Below are positions 50,231-59,460 of a stretch of DNA of 64,000 bases, in pieces (position 1 is the stretch's first letter; the number at the start of each line of letters is the position of its first letter). The DNA is from Mycolicibacterium tusciae JS617 (GTDB lineage: Bacteria; Actinomycetota; Actinomycetes; Mycobacteriales; Mycobacteriaceae). The notes beneath the pieces are model-generated. The model made no database searches and was not told the origin of the DNA. It was given only the letters and a program-made list of their open reading frames with translations. The stretch lies in the NCBI RefSeq assembly GCF_000243415.2, contig NZ_KI912270.1, forward strand, positions 2,108,001 through 2,172,000, written 5' to 3'. Both the position numbers and the translations under genes were made by a program.

Positions 50231-50782
50231 ATGGTCGACCCCGACGAGTCCACCAACTCCATCAACTCCATCAGCTCCATCGACTCCATCAACTCCAACG
50301 ACACGGTCGTCATCCACACCGACGGCGGGTGCCGACCCAACCCTGGCCCCGGCGGCTGGGGCGCGGTGCTGCGACACCGTCGGCACGTCCGCGAGATGTG
50401 CGGCGGCGAGCCCAGCCTGACGAGCAACAACCGAATGGAGCTGACGGCGCCGATCATGGCACTGGAGGCGCTCACCCGTCCCGTGGTGGTGCATCTGTAC
50501 ACCGACAGCACCTATGTCCGGAACGGCATCACGAAATGGGTCCTCGGCTGGGAACGAAACGGCTGGATGACCGCCGCGAAACAGCCGGTGAAGAACGTCG
50601 ACCTGTGGCAGCGCCTCCGCGCGGCGTGCGCGCAGCATCAGGTCGAGTGGTTCTGGGTGAAGGGGCACGCCGGTATCGCCGACAACGAACTCGCCGACGT
50701 CTTGGCCACCCGGGGCATGGAAGAAGCAATCGCTCAGGGTCTGGTCGGCGGGTTGGCCGACGGAGCACCCATCGCGCAGTGA
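50231..50782 (+). CDS. rnhA: ribonuclease HI
   Basis: A 183-residue RNase H1. All four carboxylates are visible: Asp in [14 protein letters not shown], Glu in [13 protein letters not shown], Asp in [12 protein letters not shown] and Asp in [15 protein letters not shown], with the catalytic-loop His in VKGHAG. It cleaves RNA in RNA-DNA hybrids. ATG 50231 begins a 25-residue Asn/Ser/Ile tail encoded by a 9-bp repeat before the fold starts; an in-frame start at 50177 is possible but unsupported. Confidence 0.93.
   Translation: MVDPDESTNSINSISSIDSINSNDTVVIHTDGGCRPNPGPGGWGAVLRHRRHVREMCGGEPSLTSNNRMELTAPIMALEALTRPVVVHLYTDSTYVRNGITKWVLGWERNGWMTAAKQPVKNVDLWQRLRAACAQHQVEWFWVKGHAGIADNELADVLATRGMEEAIAQGLVGGLADGAPIAQ
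50255..50299. repeat. five 9-bp units at the 5' end of rnhA
   Basis: Units of the form AACTCCATC repeat five times with few changes, encoding [15 protein letters not shown]. Being in frame, copy-number change would only lengthen or shorten the N-terminal tail. Confidence 0.85.
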
Positions 50783-50833
50783 CCGGCCGGAGATTGGCGC
50801 TCGCTGCCGTGACGCGCTAATTTTCCTCGCGTG

Positions 50834-51826
50834 ATGTCCTCCGCTGCCAACGCAGCCGCGCGGTTGTTCGCTCCTCTCCTGACGGTTGCCGCGATCGCAG
50901 CCGTCGGTCTTATTGCTGACCCGGTCGCCCCGACGCCGGCGGTGCAGCTGGCAAGTGACGCGAACCCGCTGGTCGGGGCTCCGTTCTACGTCAATCCCAA
51001 CTCGGCGGCCATGCGTGCGGCGAACAGCGCCGACCCGCCAAGCCCCGAGTTGAGAGCCGTCGCCGACACGCCGCAGGCGTATTGGCTCGTCCCGGGCGCG
51101 TCCGCATCCACAGTCGGGAAGTACACCGCTGACGCGGCCGCTGCTGGTGCGATCCCGGTGCTGTCGATCTACGGAATCCCGCACCGCGACTGCGGAAGCT
51201 TCGCTGCAGGTGGCATGTCCTCCGGCGACGCCTACCGCGGGTGGATCGACGGCATCGCTGCCGGCATCGGCGGCTCGCGGGTAGCGATCGTCCTGGAGCC
51301 CGATGCGCTCGCCATGGCCGATTGCCTTTCCGACGATCAGCGCCAAGAGCGCTTCGACTTGATTCGCTACGCGGTCGACTCGCTGACGCGCAATCCGGCT
51401 GCGGCCGTATACGTCGACGCGGGCCACTTGCGCTGGCACAGCCCCGAGGAGATGGCGTCCAGGCTCAACCAGGCCGGTGTCGAGCACGCGCGTGGATTCA
51501 GCCTCAACGTCGCGAACTTCTTCACCACCGAGGAGGAAATCGGTTACGGCGAAGCGATTTCGGGCCTCACAAACGGTAAGAACTACGTGATCGACACGTC
51601 GCGCAACGGCAACGGAGCTGCGCCCGACTCACCGCTGCACTGGTGCAACCCCAGCGGGCGCGCGCTCGGTGTACCGCCCACCACGGCCACTGCGGGCCCA
51701 CACGCCGACGCCTACCTGTGGATCAAGCGGCCCGGTGAATCCGACGGATCCTGCGACAAGGGCGACCCGCCGGCAGGCACCTTCGTGAATTCGTTTGTCA
51801 TAGAGCTGGCCAGTAACCGCGGCTGA
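50834..51826 (+). CDS. secreted glycoside hydrolase family 6
   Basis: A 330-residue protein with a signal peptide (LFAPLLTVAAIAAVGLIADP). GH6 motifs are clear: APFYVNPNSAAMRAA, YGIPHRDCGSFAAGG containing the conserved Asp, RVAIVLEPDALAMADC and, near the end, DAYLWIKRPGESDGSCD. GH6 enzymes are inverting endoglucanases or cellobiohydrolases on beta-1,4-glucan. There is no carbohydrate-binding module. Mycobacterial homologues may act on cellulose in biofilm or environment. It starts 49 bases after rnhA on the same strand. Confidence 0.9.
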   Translation: MSSAANAAARLFAPLLTVAAIAAVGLIADPVAPTPAVQLASDANPLVGAPFYVNPNSAAMRAANSADPPSPELRAVADTPQAYWLVPGASASTVGKYTADAAAAGAIPVLSIYGIPHRDCGSFAAGGMSSGDAYRGWIDGIAAGIGGSRVAIVLEPDALAMADCLSDDQRQERFDLIRYAVDSLTRNPAAAVYVDAGHLRWHSPEEMASRLNQAGVEHARGFSLNVANFFTTEEEIGYGEAISGLTNGKNYVIDTSRNGNGAAPDSPLHWCNPSGRALGVPPTTATAGPHADAYLWIKRPGESDGSCDKGDPPAGTFVNSFVIELASNRG

Positions 51827-51875
51827 GAGGTCTCCGAGGAGAGCTGAATACTCTTGCGGGACAAGGTAGATCACG

Positions 51876-52829
51876 TCACGCTGACTCATCGGCGGCGACG
51901 TCGGGCGTACTGGAAACCAACAGCCACACGAGAGTGACCAATCCGGTGAAGACCCCCTGCACCGCGAACAAGAAGGCCAAATACTCGTGCCAGCTGGACA
52001 AAACGTCATCACAGCCCTGGCCATCCCACGGCAGCGTGGACATTGCTCCGACAAGTCCGACGGCCATCACCGTCACAGTGGCCGCGGTCGCGGCGCGCTG
52101 GCCGGCATCGGTCAGCGTGCGGCGGAAATAGTTGAACTCGATACCGAGGGTCAGTAGGAGAACCGGCAGTACCCCGACGACTTGCTGGAAGAACGCGGGG
52201 CTGATCGCTCCCTGGCACAGTTGAGAGAGCACCGCCATCTGCTCCGCTATATCCATGTCGGAGACCAGGTCCGCGGTCGCCGCGTCAAGCGTCCGCATGG
52301 TGTCGACGTCGAAGTAGTCGACGAAAGCACTCGCCGCGAGGTAGCAGAGGTAGGTCCCAAGCACCAACGGGACGATCGCGCGGACCCGTCGCCAGTCCGT
52401 GGGAAGTGACACCCGACGCGCGGCGCTGAACAGTGCGAGCGGATCCGCGTTCAGCGACGCCGCCGTCGTCCAACCCATTGCAGCGGCGTACACCGTAGCG
52501 GTCAGCAGGTCGAGTTGAATCGAATGCCAGGGTAGGAGTCGAATGACGTCGACGCCCAGGAGAACTGCGACGCCCGTCCACCACCAGCCCCATAGCCGCG
52601 GTGCGTCACCGTCGGCTGTGGTGATGACACGCTTCATCAGTCCAACCGACCCCAATACCGCGGCATCCACGACAACCACCGCAACCCCCCAGGCGGTTTG
52701 CCCACCGCCGCTGACGACGGGGAACAGTCCCGACACCACCTGCTCGCTGTAGGAGAACGCGAACAACATCAGGAAGACCACCCCGAACACCGCGCGGTCG
52801 CCGCGCTGGCGCAATGCAGGTTCAGTCAC
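51876..52829 (-). CDS. multi-pass membrane protein, paralogue 2 of 2
   Basis: A 317-residue protein with about seven membrane segments. Conserved with its upstream neighbour are the stretches FLMLFAFSYSEQVVSG, GWWWTGVAVLLGVDV, SLNADPLALFSAARRVSLPT, AISPAFFQQVVGVLPVLLLT and LGIEFNYFRRTL. No known family was recognised. GTG 52829 overlaps the neighbour's stop in GTGACTGA, showing translational coupling; an earlier start at 52874 lies inside that gene. The two may form a heteromeric complex. Confidence 0.78.
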   Translation of the reverse strand: MTEPALRQRGDRAVFGVVFLMLFAFSYSEQVVSGLFPVVSGGGQTAWGVAVVVVDAAVLGSVGLMKRVITTADGDAPRLWGWWWTGVAVLLGVDVIRLLPWHSIQLDLLTATVYAAAMGWTTAASLNADPLALFSAARRVSLPTDWRRVRAIVPLVLGTYLCYLAASAFVDYFDVDTMRTLDAATADLVSDMDIAEQMAVLSQLCQGAISPAFFQQVVGVLPVLLLTLGIEFNYFRRTLTDAGQRAATAATVTVMAVGLVGAMSTLPWDGQGCDDVLSSWHEYLAFLFAVQGVFTGLVTLVWLLVSSTPDVAADESA

Positions 52830-53820
52830 GATTGGCCTCCGCGGCAATGCGTTGATCGGGAGCGTTGAACACAAGCAGCCACAAAAGCGTTGCCAGCCCC
52901 GTGGCGATGCCCTGGACCGCCACGACGAAAGTCAGATACTCGTGCCAGTAGCCGAGCACGCCTCCACAGCCGCTGCCGGCCCATGGCAGCGTCGACAGTG
53001 CCAGCAGAAGCCCGATCGCCATCAAGGCAACAGTTGCCGCCGCGGCGGCGCGCTGCGCGGGCTCGTCGAGGGCCCGCCGGAAGAAGTTGAACTCCACGCC
53101 GAGAGTGAGCAATAGCAGTGGAATGACGGCGACCACCTGCTGGAAGAACGAGGGACTGACGGCGCCCTCACACAGAGTCGCGATCGCTCCGAGATGCTCG
53201 GCCAACGGCACCGCGGCGACTTCGGCCGCCATTTCCGGATCGAGGACGCGCACGGTGTCCAGATCGAAGAAGTCGTCGAACGCGGTCGAGGCGATATAGC
53301 AGGCGAATGTCCCGATTGCGAGGGGAACCACGGCCCGTACGCGCACCCAGTCGGTCGGCCTCTGGGCGCGTCTCGACGCGCTGACCAGTGTGAGCGGATC
53401 TGCGTTGAGCGACACCATTATTAGGAGCCCCATGACGATCGCCAAGGCAGCCGATGATGCGAGGTCGATCCACAGCGGATGCTCCTCGGAAAGCAACACC
53501 AGGAACACGTCGATACAAACGACGGCGGCAAACGCGCTCCACCACCACCGCCACAGTCGCGGCGAGTCGCCGTCCGCGCGTGCGATGGCGCGTTTCAACA
53601 GGCCCACCAGCGTCAGCACGACCACATCGAAACCGACCAGTCCTACCAGCCAATCCGCGACATCGTCGCGACCGGCCACCTCCAGGATTGCGAAGACGTA
53701 GTCCTCGCTATAGGAAAAGGCGAACAGCAACAGAAAGACCACCGCCATCACCGCGCGGTCGCGTCGATGCCGCGTCAGTACGGCGGACTGTTCGGCGTCC
53801 AATCGCACTCTCCCGACCAA
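52822..53820 (-). CDS. multi-pass membrane protein, paralogue 1 of 2
   Basis: A 332-residue protein with about seven membrane segments, colinear with the following gene: FLLLFAFSYSEDYVFAIL, RWWWSAFAAVVCIDVF, SLNADPLTLVSASRRAQRPT, AVSPSFFQQVVAVIPLLLLT and LGVEFNFFRRALD. An acidic loop FDDFFDLDTVRVLDPEMA precedes the FFQQVV helix in both. The pair arose by tandem duplication and then diverged. Function unknown; no enzyme motif was seen. Confidence 0.78.
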   Translation of the reverse strand: MVGRVRLDAEQSAVLTRHRRDRAVMAVVFLLLFAFSYSEDYVFAILEVAGRDDVADWLVGLVGFDVVVLTLVGLLKRAIARADGDSPRLWRWWWSAFAAVVCIDVFLVLLSEEHPLWIDLASSAALAIVMGLLIMVSLNADPLTLVSASRRAQRPTDWVRVRAVVPLAIGTFACYIASTAFDDFFDLDTVRVLDPEMAAEVAAVPLAEHLGAIATLCEGAVSPSFFQQVVAVIPLLLLTLGVEFNFFRRALDEPAQRAAAAATVALMAIGLLLALSTLPWAGSGCGGVLGYWHEYLTFVVAVQGIATGLATLLWLLVFNAPDQRIAAEANRD

Positions 53821-53877
53821 TCACCTTTCGCGGGAGGGCGGAGACGACCTCCAGTGCACACACGCTAATCGTATCGG

Positions 53878-54678
53878 TCAGTGAATTCGAGCGCTGCCGC
53901 CGAGGCCGATTTCGAGGACGCTGCCGGTGACGACGCCCGGATCGGTTACCAGATACAGCAACCCGCGGCTGACGTCTTCCGGTTCGATCCATGGCTGCGG
54001 TATCGGATTTGCCCTCATCATCCGCTGGACCAATTCGTCCGGAACATCGTCGGCACCCACTGGCTGCACCATCGGCGTGTGCACCGTAGTCGGGCAGATC
54101 ACATTGACTGTGATGCCTTCTTTGGCGACCTCCAGGGCCAACGACTTCGCGAGCCCGATGACTCCCCACTTGGTGGCGTTGTACGCCGCCAGTTCGGGGA
54201 TGCCCATTCGGCCGCCCATTGAAGAGGTCACGACGATCCGCCCGAAACGCTGCCGTCGCATCACCGGTATCGCAGCCCGCAAGGTGTGAAACGCGCCCGT
54301 CAGATTGGTGTCCACCAGCTGGCGCCAGATCTCATCGGTGACCTCTTCGAGCGGCCCGGTGCTCACGACTCCGGCGTTGGCCACCAGAATGTCGAGACTT
54401 CCCAAGCTGCTTAAGGTTTCCTCGACGGCGGCGCTCACTGCGACGGGATCGCGCACGTCCATCGTGATCGGAAGACAGACGGAGCCGAGTTCCTCGACAT
54501 GCTTGGCCGTGTCACGTAGGTCGTCTTCGGTGCCGAGCGGATAGGTCAGGTTCATCGGCCGGGGCGCGTCGGCGATCACGATGTTTGCCCCTTCGGCGGC
54601 CAGCGCCAACGCATGCGCGCGCCCCTGCCCACGCGCGCCTCCGGTGATGAGCGCGACTCGACCTTCCAGAGAAGCCAT
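53878..54678 (-). CDS. mycofactocin-coupled-type SDR
   Basis: A 266-residue SDR. VALITGGARGQGRAHALALA is the cofactor motif, the insertion after beta-2 (ADAPRPMNLTYPLGTEDDLR) marks the mycofactocin-coupled subgroup, and SSMGGRMGIPELAAYNATKW holds the Ser-Tyr-Lys triad. ICPTTVHTPMVQPVG is the substrate loop. It starts three bases after the upstream crotonase stop, so the two form a small operon, probably oxidising an alcohol or hydroxyacyl-CoA product. Confidence 0.87.
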   Translation of the reverse strand: MASLEGRVALITGGARGQGRAHALALAAEGANIVIADAPRPMNLTYPLGTEDDLRDTAKHVEELGSVCLPITMDVRDPVAVSAAVEETLSSLGSLDILVANAGVVSTGPLEEVTDEIWRQLVDTNLTGAFHTLRAAIPVMRRQRFGRIVVTSSMGGRMGIPELAAYNATKWGVIGLAKSLALEVAKEGITVNVICPTTVHTPMVQPVGADDVPDELVQRMMRANPIPQPWIEPEDVSRGLLYLVTDPGVVTGSVLEIGLGGSARIH

Positions 54679-54681
54679 GCC

Positions 54682-55500
54682 TCAGCCCGCCGTCTCGGTA
54701 CCCGGATCGGCGAAAACCGGCTTCTCGCCTGACATCCCGGCCATAACGGCGGCGATCTGATTGGGCTTGCCGATAATTCCGGCTTGCAGTTCGGTTTCCA
54801 GCGCCAAGGCCGCCCCCGCGTCGTCACCGACCCAGGTCTCGTTGTAGAGGCGCTTGGCGGCCTGGACTGCATCCGGAGATTTCTGCGCTATCTCCTCCGC
54901 GAGTGCCAGCGCCGACGCGAGCGGATCGTCCGCGGTGCGGGTAACCAAGCCAAGCGCCAAAGCGTCGCTTCCAGAAAGGATTCGGCCGCTGAAGGTCAAT
55001 TCCTTCGCGACGTCGATGGGTATGAGTCGCGGCAACGTCTGGGTGATGCCCATGTCGGGAACGAGGCCCCATTTGATTTCCATGATCGAGAGCTTGGAGT
55101 CCGGCGCGGCGATCCGGATGTCGGCGCCAAGCGCGATCTGTAGCCCTCCACCGAAGCAGTTGCCATGAATCGCGGCGATGACCGGCGCCGGCACCAGTGA
55201 CCAGTCGTAGGTCACGCGCTGTGCGAAGTTGGCCACGCGGTCGGCGTCTCGGGTCAGCAGCACACCCGTGCCGCCGCTGCCGGCCATGAAGCTGGCGACA
55301 TCCAGGCCGGAGCAGAAGCTCTTGCCCTCGCCATGGAGCACAACCGCGCGAACCGACGTGTCACCTGCCAGTTGCTCGGCCGCGTTCATCAAGGCCCAGA
55401 ACATGTCTTCGTCGAGCGCATTGTGTTTATCGGCGCGCACCATCGTTACCGTCGCCACGCCAGTTGCATCGGTCAGCACACGAACTCTGTCTTCGCTCAC
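54682..55500 (-). CDS. crotonase-fold protein
   Basis: A 272-residue enoyl-CoA hydratase/isomerase family protein. VATVTMVRADKHNALDED, KSFCSGLDVASFM and GNCFGGGLQIALGADIRIAA mark the fold. The first hydratase glutamate is Gln (GGGLQ), the second is kept (IMEIKWGLVPDMG), so an isomerase or other activity is likely. GTG 55500 was chosen since homologues begin VSEDRVRVL; an open frame reaches 55644 but would overlap the divergent peroxiredoxin gene. Confidence 0.87.
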   Translation of the reverse strand: MSEDRVRVLTDATGVATVTMVRADKHNALDEDMFWALMNAAEQLAGDTSVRAVVLHGEGKSFCSGLDVASFMAGSGGTGVLLTRDADRVANFAQRVTYDWSLVPAPVIAAIHGNCFGGGLQIALGADIRIAAPDSKLSIMEIKWGLVPDMGITQTLPRLIPIDVAKELTFSGRILSGSDALALGLVTRTADDPLASALALAEEIAQKSPDAVQAAKRLYNETWVGDDAGAALALETELQAGIIGKPNQIAAVMAGMSGEKPVFADPGTETAG

Positions 55501-55599
55501 GCGTCGCAACTTACCGCCGTCGCGCTGCCAACTGTTCGGCGACGACCGAATTATCCGAGTCATGCATTGCGGAAAACTCGCCCGCGTTAGTCTTTGCCG

Positions 55600-56583
55600 A
55601 TGATCGCGGGCGAAAAGGCGCCTGATTTCACTCTGTTGGATCACACCGGTCGGCCGCGGACGCTGTCCGCGCTCCTTTCCGAAGGGCCGGTCGTGCTGTT
55701 CTTCTTCCCAATAGCGTCCTCACCGATGTGTACCGCGCAGGCTTGTCATTTTCGGGATCTGAGCAGTGAATTCGCCGCGGTGGGCGCCCATCGGGTGGGC
55801 ATCAGCACCGACACCGTCGACAAACAAGCGCACTTCGCCAAACAGCGTTCGTTCGACTATCCGCTGCTTTCCGACGTGGACGGCGTGGTGTCCGAGCTGT
55901 TCGGGGTGCGCCGAGGCAGGCTCGCCAAGCTGCGTGAATCCGTCGTGGCGCGGAATGGGACCCGTCGTGGCGGGCACGCGCGGCGCCGCGGCCTGCTGGG
56001 CCGGCTGCTGCCCGTCAGACGGACCACATTCGTCATCGACACCGACCGCACCGTACTCAAGGTGGTCTCCAGCGAGATGCGCGCTTCGGTGCACGCAGAC
56101 CAGACCTTGTCGTTCCTGCAGGACTACAACCAGTCGCATCGGTCGCCACATGCCTGGCACAAGCACACCGACGCGCTTCAGCAATCGGAGGGCAAGGGCG
56201 GGCCGATCGGCGACTTTTTCACAGCACCGGAAACCGACAAGCCGAGCCTGGTCCGGCCCTACACGCTGACGGCAGGCCGCACCGACTCTGGTGTCGAACT
56301 GCCACTCGAAGCTTCGGTCCAAGCCTTCAACACCGCAGCTAAGCCGCCGCGTTGGCCGAAAAATGATGTGCGCGGCCAAGTTCTGGCGTGCTGCGTGCAG
56401 AGCCGCTCGGTGGCAGAGATCGCCGCTCACCTGTCCTTGCCGCTCGGCGCGACCAGGTTCCTGGTCGGCGACTTGGCGACGCAGGGCTATTTACGGGTGC
56501 ACACCACCCCCGGCGACTCGATGACAATCGACGAACGGCGTGAGCTGCTGACACGGACGCTGCGCGGCCTACGAGCGCTTTGA
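55600..56583 (+). CDS. peroxiredoxin-DUF742 fusion protein
   Basis: A 327-residue two-domain protein. Residues 1-170 are a BCP/AhpC-type peroxiredoxin: APDFTLLDHTGRPRTL, FFPIASSPMCTAQACHFRDL with the peroxidatic Cys in a P-x(3)-S-x(2)-C context, and TTFVIDTDRTVLKVV; a basic insert (~105-135) interrupts it. Residues ~215-327 match DUF742: LVRPYTLTAGRTDSGVELPL, then SVAEIAAHLSLPLGATRFLV and GDLATQGYLRVH, a wHTH-like domain normally encoded beside roadblock and GTPase proteins. The combination suggests redox-controlled DNA or protein binding; that is inference. ATG 55600; a TTG at 55594 is possible. Confidence 0.82.
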   Translation: MIAGEKAPDFTLLDHTGRPRTLSALLSEGPVVLFFFPIASSPMCTAQACHFRDLSSEFAAVGAHRVGISTDTVDKQAHFAKQRSFDYPLLSDVDGVVSELFGVRRGRLAKLRESVVARNGTRRGGHARRRGLLGRLLPVRRTTFVIDTDRTVLKVVSSEMRASVHADQTLSFLQDYNQSHRSPHAWHKHTDALQQSEGKGGPIGDFFTAPETDKPSLVRPYTLTAGRTDSGVELPLEASVQAFNTAAKPPRWPKNDVRGQVLACCVQSRSVAEIAAHLSLPLGATRFLVGDLATQGYLRVHTTPGDSMTIDERRELLTRTLRGLRAL

Positions 56584-56591
56584 GGGCCGTC

Positions 56592-58013
56592 CTAAACCCC
56601 GCGCTCGACGGGCAGCAATCCGCGGTCGACGGCGCGGACCAGCGCGGCGTGGTCGGCTTCTGTCTGGTCGGCATAGCGCCGCGCGAACTTGCACAATGCC
56701 TTGTCGACCCGGTCGGAGCTGCCCATGTAGCCGGCGATCATCGAGGCACCACTTGTCCTGGCATGCCCCTTGGCGAGGAGCTGACCAACCACTCCGGCGT
56801 AGTCAGCCAGCGCTGCCGCATCGATTGCGTCTAAAGGTATGCGTCCCTTCATATTCCGGAACTGTCGCACGTAGTACTGCAGACCGTCCATCGTGGTCCA
56901 CCCCAGTAGTGGGTCACTCACCGTCTGCAGAGACTGTTGGTATTCCACGACCCGCTGCCCCTGGTGTGCGTGCCATGCCGATTCACCGTGCACGTAGCGC
57001 CCAAGTACCGATCGGCGAGCTTGCTTGAGCTGCAGAAAGACCACGTCGGACTCCGATGAACCCTCCAGCAGCGCCACGTAAGCACGCAGTCCGACGCTGC
57101 CCACCCCGACGACCTTGTGCGCAACATCGACCAGCGTGTAGCCACCGAGAACGCGCCGCCAGTACGAGGGCAGAGTCTCGAGATAGTCGTCGAGTGCCTC
57201 CGCCAGTAACTCCGCTTCACGCGGGGGCAGCCGCGTGATGAGCGGTGGCTCCTCGACGATTTTCCGCTCGCCATCCACCTCATGGGTGAAGCGCGGCAGC
57301 GCGCGGTCGCCTGTGCGGTGACGTGCTCGCTTCGCCGACCGCACCACCTCTTCGTTGAGCGGGCCTGCCGTTTCGGCGGCCAGCCTGTCGACATCGAGCC
57401 GAACGAAAGACCTTGTGAACAAGGGAAGGTCGGCCAGGCGCCGCAACTCGTGACGATACGAGGCCACACAGGACCGGACAGCGTTGCCGCAGTGGTCTTC
57501 TGACGTCCCGTTGTGGCGCCCGGCGACCCAGATACTTGCGGCCAACCGCCGCAGGTCCCACTCCCACGCGCCTGGGTGGGCCTCGTCGAAATCGTTGAGG
57601 TCGATCACCAGATCCAACTCAGGAGAGGCGTAGAACCCGAAGTTGCCGAAGTGCGAGTCGCCGCACACGACGGGGGTGATTCCCGTTGCAGGCAGATGCG
57701 CGACGTCCTCGGCCATCACCACCGCGGTGCCCCGCAGAAATCCGTACGGCGAGTCGACCATGCGCCCGACCCGGATCGGGATCAGCCGGTCGACCCTCCC
57801 CTGATGACTGACGTTGATGAGTTCAACGGGGTCGGGACGGTCAGAAGGTGTGCTCCATTCGGCCAGCGACTTGCGCGGCACGCGCTTACGCAGACTCTTG
57901 CCAAGGGCGTAGCGCTCGGCCCGTGTTACCGGTCGCTGTCGCAACGAGCGATACGCGGTGCCGTCGGCCTCCGCCAGAACGGTATGCACGCCGGCAGCTG
58001 CCATGCCATCCAT
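56592..58013 (-). CDS. DUF2252 family protein
   Basis: A 473-residue DUF2252 protein. The signature is VVCGDSHFGNFGFYASPELD followed by LVIDLNDFDEAHPGAWEWDL, with RLIPIRVGRMVDSPYGFLRG before it and YVRQFRNMKGRIPLD later. The D-H-x-x-N and D-x-N-D-F-D pattern resembles the catalytic region of aminoglycoside phosphotransferase/kinase-fold proteins, so a phosphotransferase activity is plausible but unproven. It converges with the peroxiredoxin-DUF742 gene, leaving eight bases between stops. Confidence 0.85.
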   Translation of the reverse strand: MDGMAAAGVHTVLAEADGTAYRSLRQRPVTRAERYALGKSLRKRVPRKSLAEWSTPSDRPDPVELINVSHQGRVDRLIPIRVGRMVDSPYGFLRGTAVVMAEDVAHLPATGITPVVCGDSHFGNFGFYASPELDLVIDLNDFDEAHPGAWEWDLRRLAASIWVAGRHNGTSEDHCGNAVRSCVASYRHELRRLADLPLFTRSFVRLDVDRLAAETAGPLNEEVVRSAKRARHRTGDRALPRFTHEVDGERKIVEEPPLITRLPPREAELLAEALDDYLETLPSYWRRVLGGYTLVDVAHKVVGVGSVGLRAYVALLEGSSESDVVFLQLKQARRSVLGRYVHGESAWHAHQGQRVVEYQQSLQTVSDPLLGWTTMDGLQYYVRQFRNMKGRIPLDAIDAAALADYAGVVGQLLAKGHARTSGASMIAGYMGSSDRVDKALCKFARRYADQTEADHAALVRAVDRGLLPVERGV

Positions 58014-58053
58014 ATCGGCTGGATACCCCGTTCATTGGGAATAGTCCAGGGGC

Positions 58054-59460
58054 CTAGTAGAGACCTCGTGCCCGAAGGTCAGCGAGCATGGCCTTGACCG
58101 CCTCGATGATCTCGGCATCTGGGCTGTGGAAGCGCCGTCCCAAACGCAGGACAGCGGCGTCTATGCGCTGCAGAAGCGCGCGATAGGCGTCACCCGCAGC
58201 CACGGCATAGCCTGCGGCGGCCTCCGCCTGAGGTTGGTCGGAGTACGGGGCGGACAGACTGGCCAATTCGTCGTTCAGATCCTTGGCCTGCTCCTGCACC
58301 TTCAACGTGAGGTTGCGCGTGTATTCGAGATTGGGCACATACTGCGACTCCGCATCCTCAGCCAGTACCACCTCCATCACGTGATCGATCTGATAGAGCG
58401 TGTCGATCGTGCTCTCGACAGAACCCATTCGGACACGCACCTCCACCGGCGGGATGGGAATCGTCAACGCGTGAGTCGACACTTCGGCTCGGGCCCATCG
58501 CTCCATGTCCCGGGCGTGCGCCTCCCAGCGGACGACCTCGGCGTCGGCGGCTTCCCGCGCGGCGGTGACCTCGGCGTCGGCGGCTTCGCGCGCGGCCGTG
58601 ACCTCGGCGTCGGCGGCTTCCCGCGCGGCAGCCACGTCACCGCTCGCCTGTCCGAGCGCCGCTGCGACCTCGGCAGCCGAATCAGAGCGCACCTTTTCCA
58701 GTTCTCGGCGTAACCGCTGTACTGCTTGCTCCCCCGTCGCCCGCTCTGTTGTCCGTTCCGTGCTCCTCTCGACGGCACGCGCCTCGGCAGCCCGAACCTT
58801 CTCCTCGGCCGCCGCCACCTCAGCGGCCGCATCGGCGCGGACCCGCTCGATCTCGGCTTGGAGTTGCTGCATCGACTTCTCCCCGGCAGCGCGCTCGGTC
58901 GTCCGCTCGGTGTTCCTCTCGACGGCACGCGCCTCCGCAGCCCGAACCTTCTCCTCGGCCGCCGCCACCTCAGCCGCCGCATCAGCGCGGACCCGCTCGA
59001 TCTCGGCTTGCGCCTGCTGCACCGCCTTCTGATCAGCGGCCCGCTCCGCTGTCCGTTGAGCGTCCTTGCGCGCGGCCTCGGCCTCCACCGCACGGACCCG
59101 CTCGCCCGCCGCCGCGGCAACGCGTGACGATTCCTCGGCGTCGGCTCGAGCCAGCGAGGCCGCTGCCTCTGCGTCGAGCCTGCCCTGGTGCGCTTCACGC
59201 TCCCGCTCCTCGGCCAGCCGGCGCAGATGGTCAGCCTCGACGAGCTGCATCGCCAGCGACCGTCGTGGCACGGGCGGCCCGTTGCGTTCACGGTGTTGTA
59301 CGAGTTCACGCTCACTCATCTGAGCCAACGCGACCGATTCGGCCCGTGGTTGTATCCCCAACCGCTTCGCGGCGGCGACTGAGTCCGCCGCCGCGCGTCG
59401 TGTCAACGTCGCCCACCTGTCGACGTCGAGGTCCTCAATGTGTTGGCGAGTCGTCGTCAT
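58054..59460 (-). CDS. long coiled-coil protein with internal repeats
   Basis: A 468-residue Ala/Glu/Arg-rich protein. Residues ~75-310 are predicted by eye to be one long coiled coil containing two near-identical 50-residue units (IERVRADAAAEVAAAEEKVR, then AAEARAVER) plus a partial third, and three 11-residue units AAREAADAEVT. The N-terminal 70 residues and the C-terminal 150 (LTIPIPPVEVRVRMGSVEST onward) look globular. No known domain was identified. Its ATG overlaps the stop of the upstream membrane-protein gene (ATGA), so the two probably form a complex. Confidence 0.8.
   Translation of the reverse strand: MTTTRQHIEDLDVDRWATLTRRAAADSVAAAKRLGIQPRAESVALAQMSERELVQHRERNGPPVPRRSLAMQLVEADHLRRLAEEREREAHQGRLDAEAAASLARADAEESSRVAAAAGERVRAVEAEAARKDAQRTAERAADQKAVQQAQAEIERVRADAAAEVAAAEEKVRAAEARAVERNTERTTERAAGEKSMQQLQAEIERVRADAAAEVAAAEEKVRAAEARAVERSTERTTERATGEQAVQRLRRELEKVRSDSAAEVAAALGQASGDVAAAREAADAEVTAAREAADAEVTAAREAADAEVVRWEAHARDMERWARAEVSTHALTIPIPPVEVRVRMGSVESTIDTLYQIDHVMEVVLAEDAESQYVPNLEYTRNLTLKVQEQAKDLNDELASLSAPYSDQPQAEAAAGYAVAAGDAYRALLQRIDAAVLRLGRRFHSPDAEIIEAVKAMLADLRARGLY
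58547..59060. repeat. coding repeats in coiled-coil gene
   Basis: Three 33-bp units around 58547-58645 and two nearly identical ~150-bp units (within 58690-59020) lie inside the coiled-coil gene. All keep frame. They are expected to vary in copy number and to complicate assembly. Confidence 0.75.
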
